Assembly (NCBI GenBank): GCA_934675625.1
Contig: CAKURH010000028.1
Coordinates: forward strand, 1-37,635
DNA from: an uncultured Kiritimatiellota bacterium
GTDB lineage: Bacteria; Verrucomicrobiota; Kiritimatiellia; RFP12; UBA1067
Direction of reading: 5' to 3'
DNA length: 37,635 nt
This document shows positions 1 through 7,068 of this stretch, piece after piece. How positions within the stretch are numbered: position 1 is the first letter of the stretch; every line of letters begins with the position of its first letter. The notes under the pieces were generated by a model, which was not told the DNA's origin, did no database searches, and worked only from the letters and a program-made list of their open reading frames with translations. A program made the translations under genes and the position numbers.

Positions 1-2
1 CC

Positions 3-1700
3 CCCCCCCCAAACGCCTGGGAAACAGAGGCGAACTGGAGTACGGGCACGATACCTGACGCCGATTCGGTCGTCTGGATTGATACGGACGCCGGAAATGC
101 GACGATTTCGGCCTCGACGGAATTGCCAAAGTTCCATTCTCTGTTTCTCAGAGGATCCGGAGCTGTCGCGTTTGAACTTGAACCGGCTGCGAAGATGACG
201 ACAGGCGGCGGCGTCACGAATTTCTGCTCGGCGGCTTATGCGGGAGGCCTTTATGAATTTGGTGACGAACTGGTCGTCGGGTATGCGAAAGGTTGGCTGG
301 GCGATGTGCAGAGTTCCGGCGTTCGCGTCCAGTTCACAAACTGCCGGGCGGCGATCGGCGGGCGGATTCTGGTCACGGGCTACAGTGGCAATGGGCTTGA
401 CGTGTCCGAGGGCGCCTTTGTGACGAGTGCCGGCTATCTCGACAGTTCGGGCATACGAAACGTGACAAGAATCCATGACGGCGGCGTCTACCAGTCGACG
501 GGCGACATGGTCATCAACGACTTCTGGTCGAACGACGCGATTCCCGAAGCCTTTGTCGTCGACGGCGGAGCGGTCACAAACGCCGGGGCGCTCAAGATCG
601 CTTATGGCAACGCGGGGCGGACGGCGGTTTGCCTGCGAAACGGTTCGAGCTGGCGTCAGCAGGGGAATGTTCTGGTCGGTTGCGCCAACGGCAGCAGTTC
701 GGTGTCCAATTCGCTGCAGATCCTCTCGGGCTCGAAGTTCGTTTCGGAAGCGCAGATCCTCATGCCCGCGACAGAGAAGACGTCTCAGAACTTCATCACG
801 GTGGAGGGGAAGAGCGCCCTTGACGCTCAGGAAGTCTGGATTGGCGGCGTCGACAGGAGCACGAACAGCTGGCTCGCCGTCAACGGGGAATCTGCGGCGA
901 CAATCGAGAGCCTGTACCTCGGCGCCAAAAAGCAGAACAGCGGCATGTCGTTCGTCGCTTCGGGTGGCGCAACCGTGTCGGTGACGACCCTGAAGGTCGG
1001 CGGGTCGTCTTCGGATCACCTCAGCCTGTTCGTCTCGAATGCCCAGTTCACGGTGCAGAATCCGGTTGCGTTGCCGGCGGACACGTCAGTCGGCAACGTC
1101 TCGTTTGTCCTGTCGGACGATTTGGCGGATGGTTTCGCAAGGGCCGATTTCCGTGGTGGCCTCATCCTCGGCGCCGGCATCAAGGCCGGAAGCGCGACGC
1201 GCACGGCCTCGACCGTCTTGCGGGTCGAGGGCGGTCGGGTGACCGTCGGCGCCGTTTCCGAGAGCGGGGCGACGAGCGGCGATGTGCGCATCGGTGCGCT
1301 GGACGTGGCCGGCGAGTCGGACAAGGGGACAAACCGGCTTGAGATTGCGGGGGCGGGAGGCTGTTTCACGGCGTTGCACCGCATGATGGCGGCGGGCTGT
1401 GCGGAGATTGCCTTCCATGTCCCAGACGGCGGCTATCAAGGCGCGTTCGGCTGTGGTCTCTACGGCAAGAACTTCTACCTTGAGAACGCCCGGATCGTCG
1501 TGGACGTCTCGCAGGTCGCGACGGACGGCACGTATGTCCTGGCGCGCGCGACTGACGACCTCCGACTGAAAGAAGAGAACATTTCGCTGGTGGCGACGGA
1601 GAAGCAGAAGGTCAGGCTTTCCGTCAGCAACGTGTCCGGCGCGCGCTTCCTGCGCGTGACGGTGAAACGTCGCAGGGGATTGGCGATTATCATCAAGTGA
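3..1700 (+). CDS. Large exported beta-rich protein (autotransporter-repeat/adhesin type), 5' end missing
   Basis: The reading frame is open from the first bases of the window, so this is the 3' part of a longer gene. The TTG at 123 is not the real start, because the codons before it also look coding (W-ETEANWSTGTIPDADSVVWI). The visible part, about 565 residues, is rich in Gly, Ser, Thr and Val with alternating hydrophobic residues, as in beta-helix or autotransporter-associated strand-repeat proteins. The W..G..P..D.V.I pattern near the front resembles the N-terminus of the protein at 27779. The C-terminus ends RRRGLAIIIK, nearly the same as that protein's RRRGCLFIIR. No catalytic motif was seen. 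A surface or secreted structural role is inferred. The stop overlaps the start region of the next gene, which suggests co-expression with a hydrolase. The run of ten C at bases 1-10 may be a contig-end artefact. Confidence 0.75.
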   Translation, partial: PPPNAWETEANWSTGTIPDADSVVWIDTDAGNATISASTELPKFHSLFLRGSGAVAFELEPAAKMTTGGGVTNFCSAAYAGGLYEFGDELVVGYAKGWLGDVQSSGVRVQFTNCRAAIGGRILVTGYSGNGLDVSEGAFVTSAGYLDSSGIRNVTRIHDGGVYQSTGDMVINDFWSNDAIPEAFVVDGGAVTNAGALKIAYGNAGRTAVCLRNGSSWRQQGNVLVGCANGSSSVSNSLQILSGSKFVSEAQILMPATEKTSQNFITVEGKSALDAQEVWIGGVDRSTNSWLAVNGESAATIESLYLGAKKQNSGMSFVASGGATVSVTTLKVGGSSSDHLSLFVSNAQFTVQNPVALPADTSVGNVSFVLSDDLADGFARADFRGGLILGAGIKAGSATRTASTVLRVEGGRVTVGAVSESGATSGDVRIGALDVAGESDKGTNRLEIAGAGGCFTALHRMMAAGCAEIAFHVPDGGYQGAFGCGLYGKNFYLENARIVVDVSQVATDGTYVLARATDDLRLKEENISLVATEKQKVRLSVSNVSGARFLRVTVKRRRGLAIIIK

Positions 1701-1708
1701 GGTTGACG

Positions 1709-3952
1709 ATGCTGTTCCGAACTGCTTTTCTGCTCTGTGTCATAACTGCGGTCGGCGGGCTGCGCGGCGCCCCCTCGCCCCGCGCCGTAGCTTCCTTCGA
1801 TACGTCTGAGACGACGGTCGATGGCGCCTTTCGGAGCTGCATGGCGCGCTGCTGGAGTCCGAGGACATCTCTCCTGTACGGCTGCGAGGTGCCACGGGTC
1901 GAGAAAGCCGCGTCATTCAGGAATGGCCTTCTCGATTGGCGCGAAGGCGCCCGCGACAGCTACGGCGCGGGCATGGGCGACTGTGCGATTTCCAGCGCAG
2001 TCGCCCTGTCGGGGTGCGTCGACCGGTGGGAGGCCCTTCGCAAGGAAGGGGTGCCCGCCGACGATCCCCGTCTGGCCGAGACCGAGGACTGGTCGGCCAA
2101 GCTCGCTCAGGGGCTCCTGAACCTCGCCTCGCGTCACGGCTACACGGGGTTTGTCGCGCGCGGCCTGTGCGAAGAGGACGGGAAGTCGATCTGCTCGCTC
2201 TCGTCCATCGACCAGCATACGCACTGGGTGCATGGGCTTTACCGCTATTCGCATGCCCCGATGGCGCGACCGGAGATCTTGCGGACGTGGCGCACGCGCA
2301 TCGCCGAAGTGGCGGCGCGCATGGAGAGGACGGTACGGCCCGAGACGGACTACAACTTCGGGCTGTGCGACGGGCGAAAGGACCCGCGCGGCATCTGCCG
2401 GATGTGGTGGCCAGACAGCACGAACGCGACGAGCGCCTCTCGGCTTCCGTCCATCTACGCGGCGGCCTATGACGCCACGGGCGACCTGCACTGGAAGCGG
2501 CTTTACGAGCGTCTGGCGGACAAGGCGTGCCGAGACGCGACTTTTCTGGAGAAGAACAGGCGGGAGGTCCCGAACTGGCTCTCGATTACGCCCACGTATA
2601 CGCTACTGCAGATGAACGTTTCCATCGAGGTTCTGCTCGGCTGCGAACGCGACCCCTCCCGCCGCGCGAATCTTCTGGAGGGGTTGCGGCAGTCGGGACG
2701 GGAGGCGGATCGGCGTGCACGGGAGAAGTGGCGGAATCCACAGAAGAAATGGTACGGCATGGCGCCGGACGCGGAACTTGCGCTGGCGCAGCTGACGGCC
2801 GGCAACGTGCCCTATGACGAGACGAATCTTCAGATATTCTCGGCGGCGCTGGGCACGGGCGATGCGCGCACGTGGTGGTCCCTGAAGACGGCGCACCTGT
2901 TTGCGGCCTACTGGCGCGCACGGTTGCGGGGACTCGTCCCGGCGGACTTCAAGGTGAACTATCCGGACTTCGTGGCGAAACGTCCCGTGCTGCGCGGCGT
3001 CATGCTGCCGGGGCGCCCCTGCCCGGAGAAGGATCTCGCCGACCTTGCCGCGTGGGGCGCGACGCTTGCGCGCTACCAGATGAACGTGTACGAGGGAGCG
3101 TACGACCGCGATTTGGACGTCTGGCTGACGCGGCTGGAGCGGGACATCCTCGGTTGGGCGCGGAAATACGGCATCCTCCTCGTCGTCGACCTGCATACGC
3201 CGCCGGGCGGACGCTACCGGGGGAAGGACGCGGATCCGAACGGCGTCGGCAAGAACAACGACCTGAAGATGCTCTACGAGGAGAAGTACGCCCGCGCGTT
3301 CGTCGAAGTCTGGCGGATGATCGCGCAAAGGCTCAAGGGCAACGAGGACGTCATCTACGGCTACGACCTCTGCAACGAGCCCGTTCAGCGCGGGCAGCCC
3401 GTCAAGGTCGACAGCCGCGAGATCCAACGCCTCGCCGCCGAGGCGATTCGCGCCATTGACCCGGTGACGCCGATTGTCGTCGAGGCGGACGACTGGGCCA
3501 ATCCGGAGGCGTTCGCGCGGCTGTCGCCGCTGCGCATGGACAACGTCATCTACCAGTTCCACATGTACCGTCCGCACGAGCTGACGCACCAGCGCGTCGG
3601 AAACGACAAGGACGCGACGAAGCCTCTTCTGCCGTATCCGTCTCCCGAAAAGGGATGGGACAAGGCGTTCCTGCGCCAGCGCCTGCAAGATGTCGTCGCG
3701 TTCCAGCGTCGTCACGCGGCGCGGATTCTCGTGGGCGAGTTCTCCTGCATCGCATGGACGCCGGGGGCCGACCGCTACCTCGCGGACGTGATCGACCTCT
3801 TCGAGGAATACGGCTGGGACTGGTCGTACCACGCCTTCCGCGAGTGGGCGGGATGGTCGGTCGAACACACGTGGACGGATCCGAAGGGGACGCCCGTGCC
3901 GTCCGCCGACAACCCGCGTCTGCGGGCTCTCAAGGCAGGTCTTCGCCGATGA
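1709..3952 (+). CDS. Exported two-module glycoside hydrolase with C-terminal GH5-type cellulase domain
   Basis: The protein has 747 residues from ATG 1709, which follows an AGTGAGG ribosome-site-like stretch. A GTG at 1697 is an alternative start, 4 codons longer, overlapping the upstream stop. Residues 1-20 form a signal peptide (MLFRTAFLLCVITAVGGLRG). Residues about 25-410 are helix-rich with many Trp/Tyr/Arg and resemble an (alpha/alpha) toroid, but I cannot name the family. Residues about 415-747 are a TIM-barrel of GH5 type. E557 in CNEP fits the acid/base, E677 in VGEFSC fits the nucleophile, and VVDLHTPPGG and YQFHMYRPHE are typical strand ends. It probably cleaves a beta-linked polysaccharide outside the cytoplasm or in the periplasm. 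Substrate is unknown. The N-terminal module could be a second catalytic unit or a structural domain. Confidence 0.85.
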   Translation: MLFRTAFLLCVITAVGGLRGAPSPRAVASFDTSETTVDGAFRSCMARCWSPRTSLLYGCEVPRVEKAASFRNGLLDWREGARDSYGAGMGDCAISSAVALSGCVDRWEALRKEGVPADDPRLAETEDWSAKLAQGLLNLASRHGYTGFVARGLCEEDGKSICSLSSIDQHTHWVHGLYRYSHAPMARPEILRTWRTRIAEVAARMERTVRPETDYNFGLCDGRKDPRGICRMWWPDSTNATSASRLPSIYAAAYDATGDLHWKRLYERLADKACRDATFLEKNRREVPNWLSITPTYTLLQMNVSIEVLLGCERDPSRRANLLEGLRQSGREADRRAREKWRNPQKKWYGMAPDAELALAQLTAGNVPYDETNLQIFSAALGTGDARTWWSLKTAHLFAAYWRARLRGLVPADFKVNYPDFVAKRPVLRGVMLPGRPCPEKDLADLAAWGATLARYQMNVYEGAYDRDLDVWLTRLERDILGWARKYGILLVVDLHTPPGGRYRGKDADPNGVGKNNDLKMLYEEKYARAFVEVWRMIAQRLKGNEDVIYGYDLCNEPVQRGQPVKVDSREIQRLAAEAIRAIDPVTPIVVEADDWANPEAFARLSPLRMDNVIYQFHMYRPHELTHQRVGNDKDATKPLLPYPSPEKGWDKAFLRQRLQDVVAFQRRHAARILVGEFSCIAWTPGADRYLADVIDLFEEYGWDWSYHAFREWAGWSVEHTWTDPKGTPVPSADNPRLRALKAGLRR

Positions 3953-4007
3953 TGCCCTGACACTCAAAAGGGCGACCGCGTGCAGACGTTCTGTCGGCGG
4001 GTGGTTG

Positions 4008-4016
4008 TGGTATAAT
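4008..4016 (+). promoter_or_regulatory. Extended -10 promoter for yggS
   Basis: TGGTATAAT, a perfect -10 hexamer at 4011-4016 with the TG extension. The -35 is weak (TTCTGT at 3989-3994, 16 bp spacing). Transcription would begin near 4023 and give a leader of about 50 nt. The leader holds a small perfect hairpin (GGGGC-GTTG-GCCCC, 4035-4048). Confidence 0.65.
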
Positions 4017-4074
4017 ACGCACCCGAACGAAAGCGGGGCGTTGGCCCCATGACCCGAAAAGAGAGAGATGTCCG

Positions 4075-4863
4075 ATGCGTGACTTGAACGAGATTCTGGC
4101 GGAAGTGCGCGGCAAGATCGCCGCCGCGTGTGCGCGGGCGGGACGCGATCCCGCCGAGGTCGAGATCGTCGCCGTGACGAAGACGCACGGCGCGGAGGTC
4201 GTGCAGGAGGCGTGGGACGCGGGCCTCACGATCGTCGGCGAGAACAAGGTGCAGGAGGCCGCGTGGAAGAAGCCCGCGTCCGTCGCGGGGCCGAGCTGGC
4301 ATCTGATCGGACACCTTCAGGGCAACAAGGTGCGCCACGCGCTGGAACTCTTCGACTTCATCCACTCGGTCGACTCGACGAAGCTCTTGGACCGGCTCCA
4401 GTCCGTCGCCGAGGAGACTGGCGCGTCGCCGCACATCCTGCTGGAGGTCAACGTCTCAGGCGAGAAGTCGAAGACGGGGATGCCGCTTGGCGAGGTGGAC
4501 GCGGCGGTGCGGCGGCTGATGGAGGCATGTCCGCGCCTCACGTTCGAGGGCTTCATGACAATGGCGCCGTTCTCGGAGAACCCGGAGGACGCGCGGCCTT
4601 ACTTCCGGCGTCTGCGCGAGCTGCGCGACGCGACGGAGAAGAAGTTCGGGCTCGTCCTGCCGCGCCTCTCGATGGGCATGAGCGGCGACTACGAGGTCGC
4701 CGTCGAGGAGGGGGCGACATGGCTTCGGCTCGGCACGGTGCTTTTCGGGGAGCGTCCGAAGGTCAAGGCCGTCCGCGCGGCGACGTCCGACGTGGACGAC
4801 TTCGCCTCGGCCGGCCTCGACTCCTATTCCGGCGCCGGCCCGACGTACAAGGTGCTGGACTAG
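4075..4863 (+). CDS. yggS: YggS/PROSC-family pyridoxal 5'-phosphate homeostasis protein
   Basis: This is a 262-residue cytoplasmic protein of the PLP-binding alanine-racemase-fold family that buffers free PLP and affects amino-acid and keto-acid balance; it has no known catalytic activity. Signatures are VAVTKTH with the PLP lysine at K36, VGENKVQE, WHLIGHLQGNK, HSVDS, LLEVNVSGEKSKTGM, GFMTMA and LSMGMSGDYEVAVEEG..WLRLGT.LFG. Length is a little above the usual 220-235 because of a tail of about 30 residues after FGERP. A GAGAGAG stretch lies just before the start. An ATG at 4068 would encode only four codons and end across the real start. It has its own promoter at 4008-4016. The next gene starts 25 nt downstream. 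Confidence 0.95.
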   Translation: MRDLNEILAEVRGKIAAACARAGRDPAEVEIVAVTKTHGAEVVQEAWDAGLTIVGENKVQEAAWKKPASVAGPSWHLIGHLQGNKVRHALELFDFIHSVDSTKLLDRLQSVAEETGASPHILLEVNVSGEKSKTGMPLGEVDAAVRRLMEACPRLTFEGFMTMAPFSENPEDARPYFRRLRELRDATEKKFGLVLPRLSMGMSGDYEVAVEEGATWLRLGTVLFGERPKVKAVRAATSDVDDFASAGLDSYSGAGPTYKVLD

Positions 4864-4888
4864 GCTGGGCGAAAGGAGCGAGACAGAC

Positions 4889-5638
4889 GTGCGCATTCGT
4901 CCGATAGCCTCCAGTTCCAAGGGCAACGCCTACCTCGTCGAGCAGGGCGACGCGGCAATCCTGATCGACTGCGGCGTCAGTCGCAGGTGCCTGCGGGCGG
5001 CGTTCGACCTCTCGCGCCTGCGCGCCGTCCTCGTCACGCACAACCATGCGGATCACATCGCGGGGCTGCGTCGTCTGCTGACGTGCGTCGACGTGCCCAT
5101 TTTTGCGAATGCGATGACGGCCGAGGCGGCCGCCTGTGACCAGGAAATCGATGCGTCGGCGTTCATCTGCTTCGAAAACGGTCAGGCGTTCGACATTGGG
5201 CCGTTTGTCGTTCAGCCGTTCTCGATTCCGCATGACGCGGCCGATCCGGTTGGCTACCTGATTCGCGGCGACGAGACGTATTTCCACGGGACGGACATCG
5301 GCACGCCGCTCGACTCGATTGGCGTCAAGCTTGCCGAGGCCGATGTCGCGACGCTGGAATCGAACCATGACCCGGTGATGCTGCGCCAGTCGGGGCGTCC
5401 CCCGTGCCTTGTCCAGCGCATCGCGGGCCCGCGTGGGCACCTTTCGAACGATCAGGCGTGCGAACTCGTGCGCAAGTTCGCCACGCCGCGCCTGAAGCGG
5501 CTTGCGCTTGCCCACCTCTCGCGCGACTGCAACGCGCCCCTCCTGGCCGAGCGGGCGATGTGCGAGACGCTGGTCGCGCTGCGGCGGACAGACATCGCGC
5601 TGAAGGTCTTGCCGCCGGATGAGATGGTCGAGCTTTAG
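4889..5638 (+). CDS. YycJ-like metallo-beta-lactamase-fold hydrolase
   Basis: The product is a 249-residue cytoplasmic MBL-fold protein. The zinc motif is H51-N-H53-A-D55-H56, followed by further family marks: IPHDAADPVGY, FHGTDIG, LESNHDPVML, GPRGHLSND and LALAHLSRDCN. These last blocks are those of the YycJ/WalJ subfamily, suggested to act as a nuclease-type hydrolase linked to DNA replication or cell-wall control in Gram-positives; the role here is not established. Start is GTG 4889, with AAAGGAG about 10 nt upstream. The end overlaps the following apbE-like gene by 20 nt, so the two are probably translated together. Confidence 0.9.
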   Translation: MRIRPIASSSKGNAYLVEQGDAAILIDCGVSRRCLRAAFDLSRLRAVLVTHNHADHIAGLRRLLTCVDVPIFANAMTAEAAACDQEIDASAFICFENGQAFDIGPFVVQPFSIPHDAADPVGYLIRGDETYFHGTDIGTPLDSIGVKLAEADVATLESNHDPVMLRQSGRPPCLVQRIAGPRGHLSNDQACELVRKFATPRLKRLALAHLSRDCNAPLLAERAMCETLVALRRTDIALKVLPPDEMVEL

Positions 5639-6503
5639 ATTGGTGCCGCTGCTCGCCGCGCTGGCTTTCGTCGGGTGTGGACGACGCCCTTCGGTTGAAC
5701 GGCTCGAATGGCCGTCGATGGGCACCATCGCCGCCGTGCAGGGCCGCACGGCGGCTGCGGACGAGCTGGCAGCCGCTTTCGTGTGCGCACAGGAGAGTTT
5801 TGCGCGCGTCAATGCGGAATTCAGCCGTTTCGATTCGCAGTCCACCCTTCGTCGGCTGGGGCGCGTCACCGCATTCGGGCAGCCGTGCTGGGACGCGGCG
5901 TTGTGGCTGCGCACGGCATCGGGGACGGCGTTCGACCCGTTCTGGCGCGGGGCTGGCGTCCCGGACTTCGGCGCGATCGCGAAAGGGTTCGCCGTCGACG
6001 TTGCGGCGGAGGCGGTGACGGGCGCGGGCGACCTTCTCATCGACCTCGGCGGCACGGTGAAGGCCGTGCGCGGCGACTGGACGACAGGTGTCAAGAATCC
6101 GCGCGGCGGGGGCATCGCCGCCGTCGTCACGCTGCGCGCGGGCGAGGCGCTGGCGACGAGCGCCGAGTATTTTCGCGGCAAGCACATTTGCGATGGGCGC
6201 ACGGGCCAGCCCGTCTCGAACGGTGTCGCGTCCGTGACGGTGCTCTGTCCGTCGGCGATGTGGGCGGACGGCCTCTCGACGACTCTTTTCGTGCTCGGTC
6301 CGGAGGCGGGCCGCCGTTTTCTGGTCGAGCGTCTTGCCGTGTCATCCATGGGGACAGACCCCGCGTTTGAGGGGACAGACCCCATGGGGACAGGCCCCGG
6401 AACACGCTTGGGGACAGGCCCCGCCGTGTTGTGGCTGTTGGACGACGGTTGCGCTGTGGCGGTCGATCCCGCCGCACGGTTTCGGTTGACGTCTCGACCT
6501 TGA
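5619..6503 (+). CDS. ApbE-like FAD:protein FMN transferase lipoprotein with an in-frame repeat insertion
   Basis: The protein has 294 residues and starts inside the preceding gene. A lipoprotein signal ends at LAFVGC (C20), so it should sit in the envelope. ApbE proteins transfer FMN to a Thr/Ser of flavoprotein subunits such as those of Rnf/Nqr. Motifs are MGT, FDPF, DFGAIAKGFAVD, LIDLGGTVKA, LATSAEYF..HICDGRTGQPV and ADGLSTTLFVLG. In family members the text after LVERL runs straight to the final strands. Here 29 residues rich in GTDP/GTGP intervene, encoded by four copies of a 13-bp G/C repeat between two GCCGTGT repeats. Removing 87 bp gives LVERLAVLWLLDDG, a normal end. The insertion is near the C-terminus, so activity may be kept. 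No target flavoprotein is visible in the window. Confidence 0.87.
   Translation: MRWSSFRLVPLLAALAFVGCGRRPSVERLEWPSMGTIAAVQGRTAAADELAAAFVCAQESFARVNAEFSRFDSQSTLRRLGRVTAFGQPCWDAALWLRTASGTAFDPFWRGAGVPDFGAIAKGFAVDVAAEAVTGAGDLLIDLGGTVKAVRGDWTTGVKNPRGGGIAAVVTLRAGEALATSAEYFRGKHICDGRTGQPVSNGVASVTVLCPSAMWADGLSTTLFVLGPEAGRRFLVERLAVSSMGTDPAFEGTDPMGTGPGTRLGTGPAVLWLLDDGCAVAVDPAARFRLTSRP
6336..6429 (+). repeat. Cluster of four GGGGACAGRCCCC repeats inserted in apbE, flanked by 7-bp direct repeats
   Basis: Four 13-bp units lie at 6350-6362, 6371-6383, 6386-6398 and 6410-6422. The first two read GGGGACAGACCCC and the last two GGGGACAGGCCCC; each is a near-palindrome. Spacing between unit starts (21, 15 and 24) is always a multiple of three. 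The block is bounded by GCCGTGT at 6336-6342 and 6423-6429. I recall this G/C repeat type as a dispersed short repeat in diverse bacteria, sometimes near REP-associated transposases, but cannot confirm that here. Confidence 0.85.
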
Positions 6504-7004
6504 TTCCATTGTTGCCGTGGCAGGGCTTCAGCATGAAACGAGAATCCTCTCCCTGCGCGACAGTCGGCGTGACCGAACGGTTTGCTGCGGGCAGCAGACC
6601 GCTCCGAGGTTTTTCGCGGGCGCCCGCCGACAGGCCATCCCCGAGGCGAACCGAACGCGCGTCTTTCGCTTGCGCCCGAAGCCACCGAGGTGAACTGGCG
6701 CGTCGCCCGGCCCGTCGGCCCGCGAAAAACTCTTCGCGGCTCTGCCCTCCGCTCGCCGCGCTCGCCCTGCTCGCGGCTCCGCCCGTGCGTTCAATTGGCC
6801 CGGAGGAGCCGACAGTCGCACGAGAGGAGCGAAGGGATCGCCTGTCGCCTCGATGTTTCCGCTTGCGGAAGCGCATTCTGCCGAGGGGAATGACTTGTCA
6901 CGTTCGATTGACTGACGTGGGGCGACAGATGCGACTCCCGGAGCGACGGTTCGCGCGAGCTGTCGGGCCGAAGGGCCAAAATCCGGCAGATTGTCCTGCC
7001 GCGC
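6504..7004. other. About 500-bp stretch with no convincing gene
   Basis: No open frame here shows a recognisable domain, a ribosome site or the codon pattern of the neighbours. A + strand frame reads through from 6431 but encodes Arg/Pro-rich text typical of non-coding GC-rich DNA. The stretch does hold a 15-16 nt inverted repeat (6606-6621 with 6718-6732) and a short hairpin TTCCGC-TT-GCGGAA at 6857-6870. No known RNA consensus (tRNA, RNase P, tmRNA, 6S) was recognised. It may contain an unrecognised small RNA or the remnant of a repeat element. Confidence 0.5.
6606..6732. repeat. Inverted repeat around TTTTTCGCGGGC
   Basis: GAGGTTTTTCGCGGGC at 6606-6621 is the reverse complement, with one extra G, of GCCCGCGAAAAACTC at 6718-6732. 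The arms are about 96 nt apart. This could be the base of a structured RNA or the ends of a small palindromic element; function is unknown. Confidence 0.55.
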
Positions 7005-7033
7005 TTGACGGGACGGACGAAAAAGAGTAAACT
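7005..7033 (+). promoter_or_regulatory. Sigma-70-type promoter for the porin gene
   Basis: TTGACG at 7005-7010, a 17-bp spacer, then TAAACT at 7028-7033. Transcription would start near 7040, leaving a leader of about 30 nt that contains an AGG ribosome-site core (ATAGG) before ATG 7069. Confidence 0.65.
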
Positions 7034-7068
7034 ACACCCATTCTTTGCACAAAAGCATAGGTTAACAC

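Noticed and set aside
123..125. TTG as the start of the first protein
   Set aside because: The frame is open and protein-like upstream to the window edge, so the gene is truncated by the window rather than starting here.
4035..4048. GGGGC-GTTG-GCCCC hairpin as a riboswitch before yggS
   Set aside because: A single five-pair stem matches no known riboswitch; kept only as a leader feature.
6431..7030. 199-residue + strand open frame in the orphan stretch
   Set aside because: It begins inside apbE, has Arg/Pro-rich composition, no family marks, and runs through the porin promoter.
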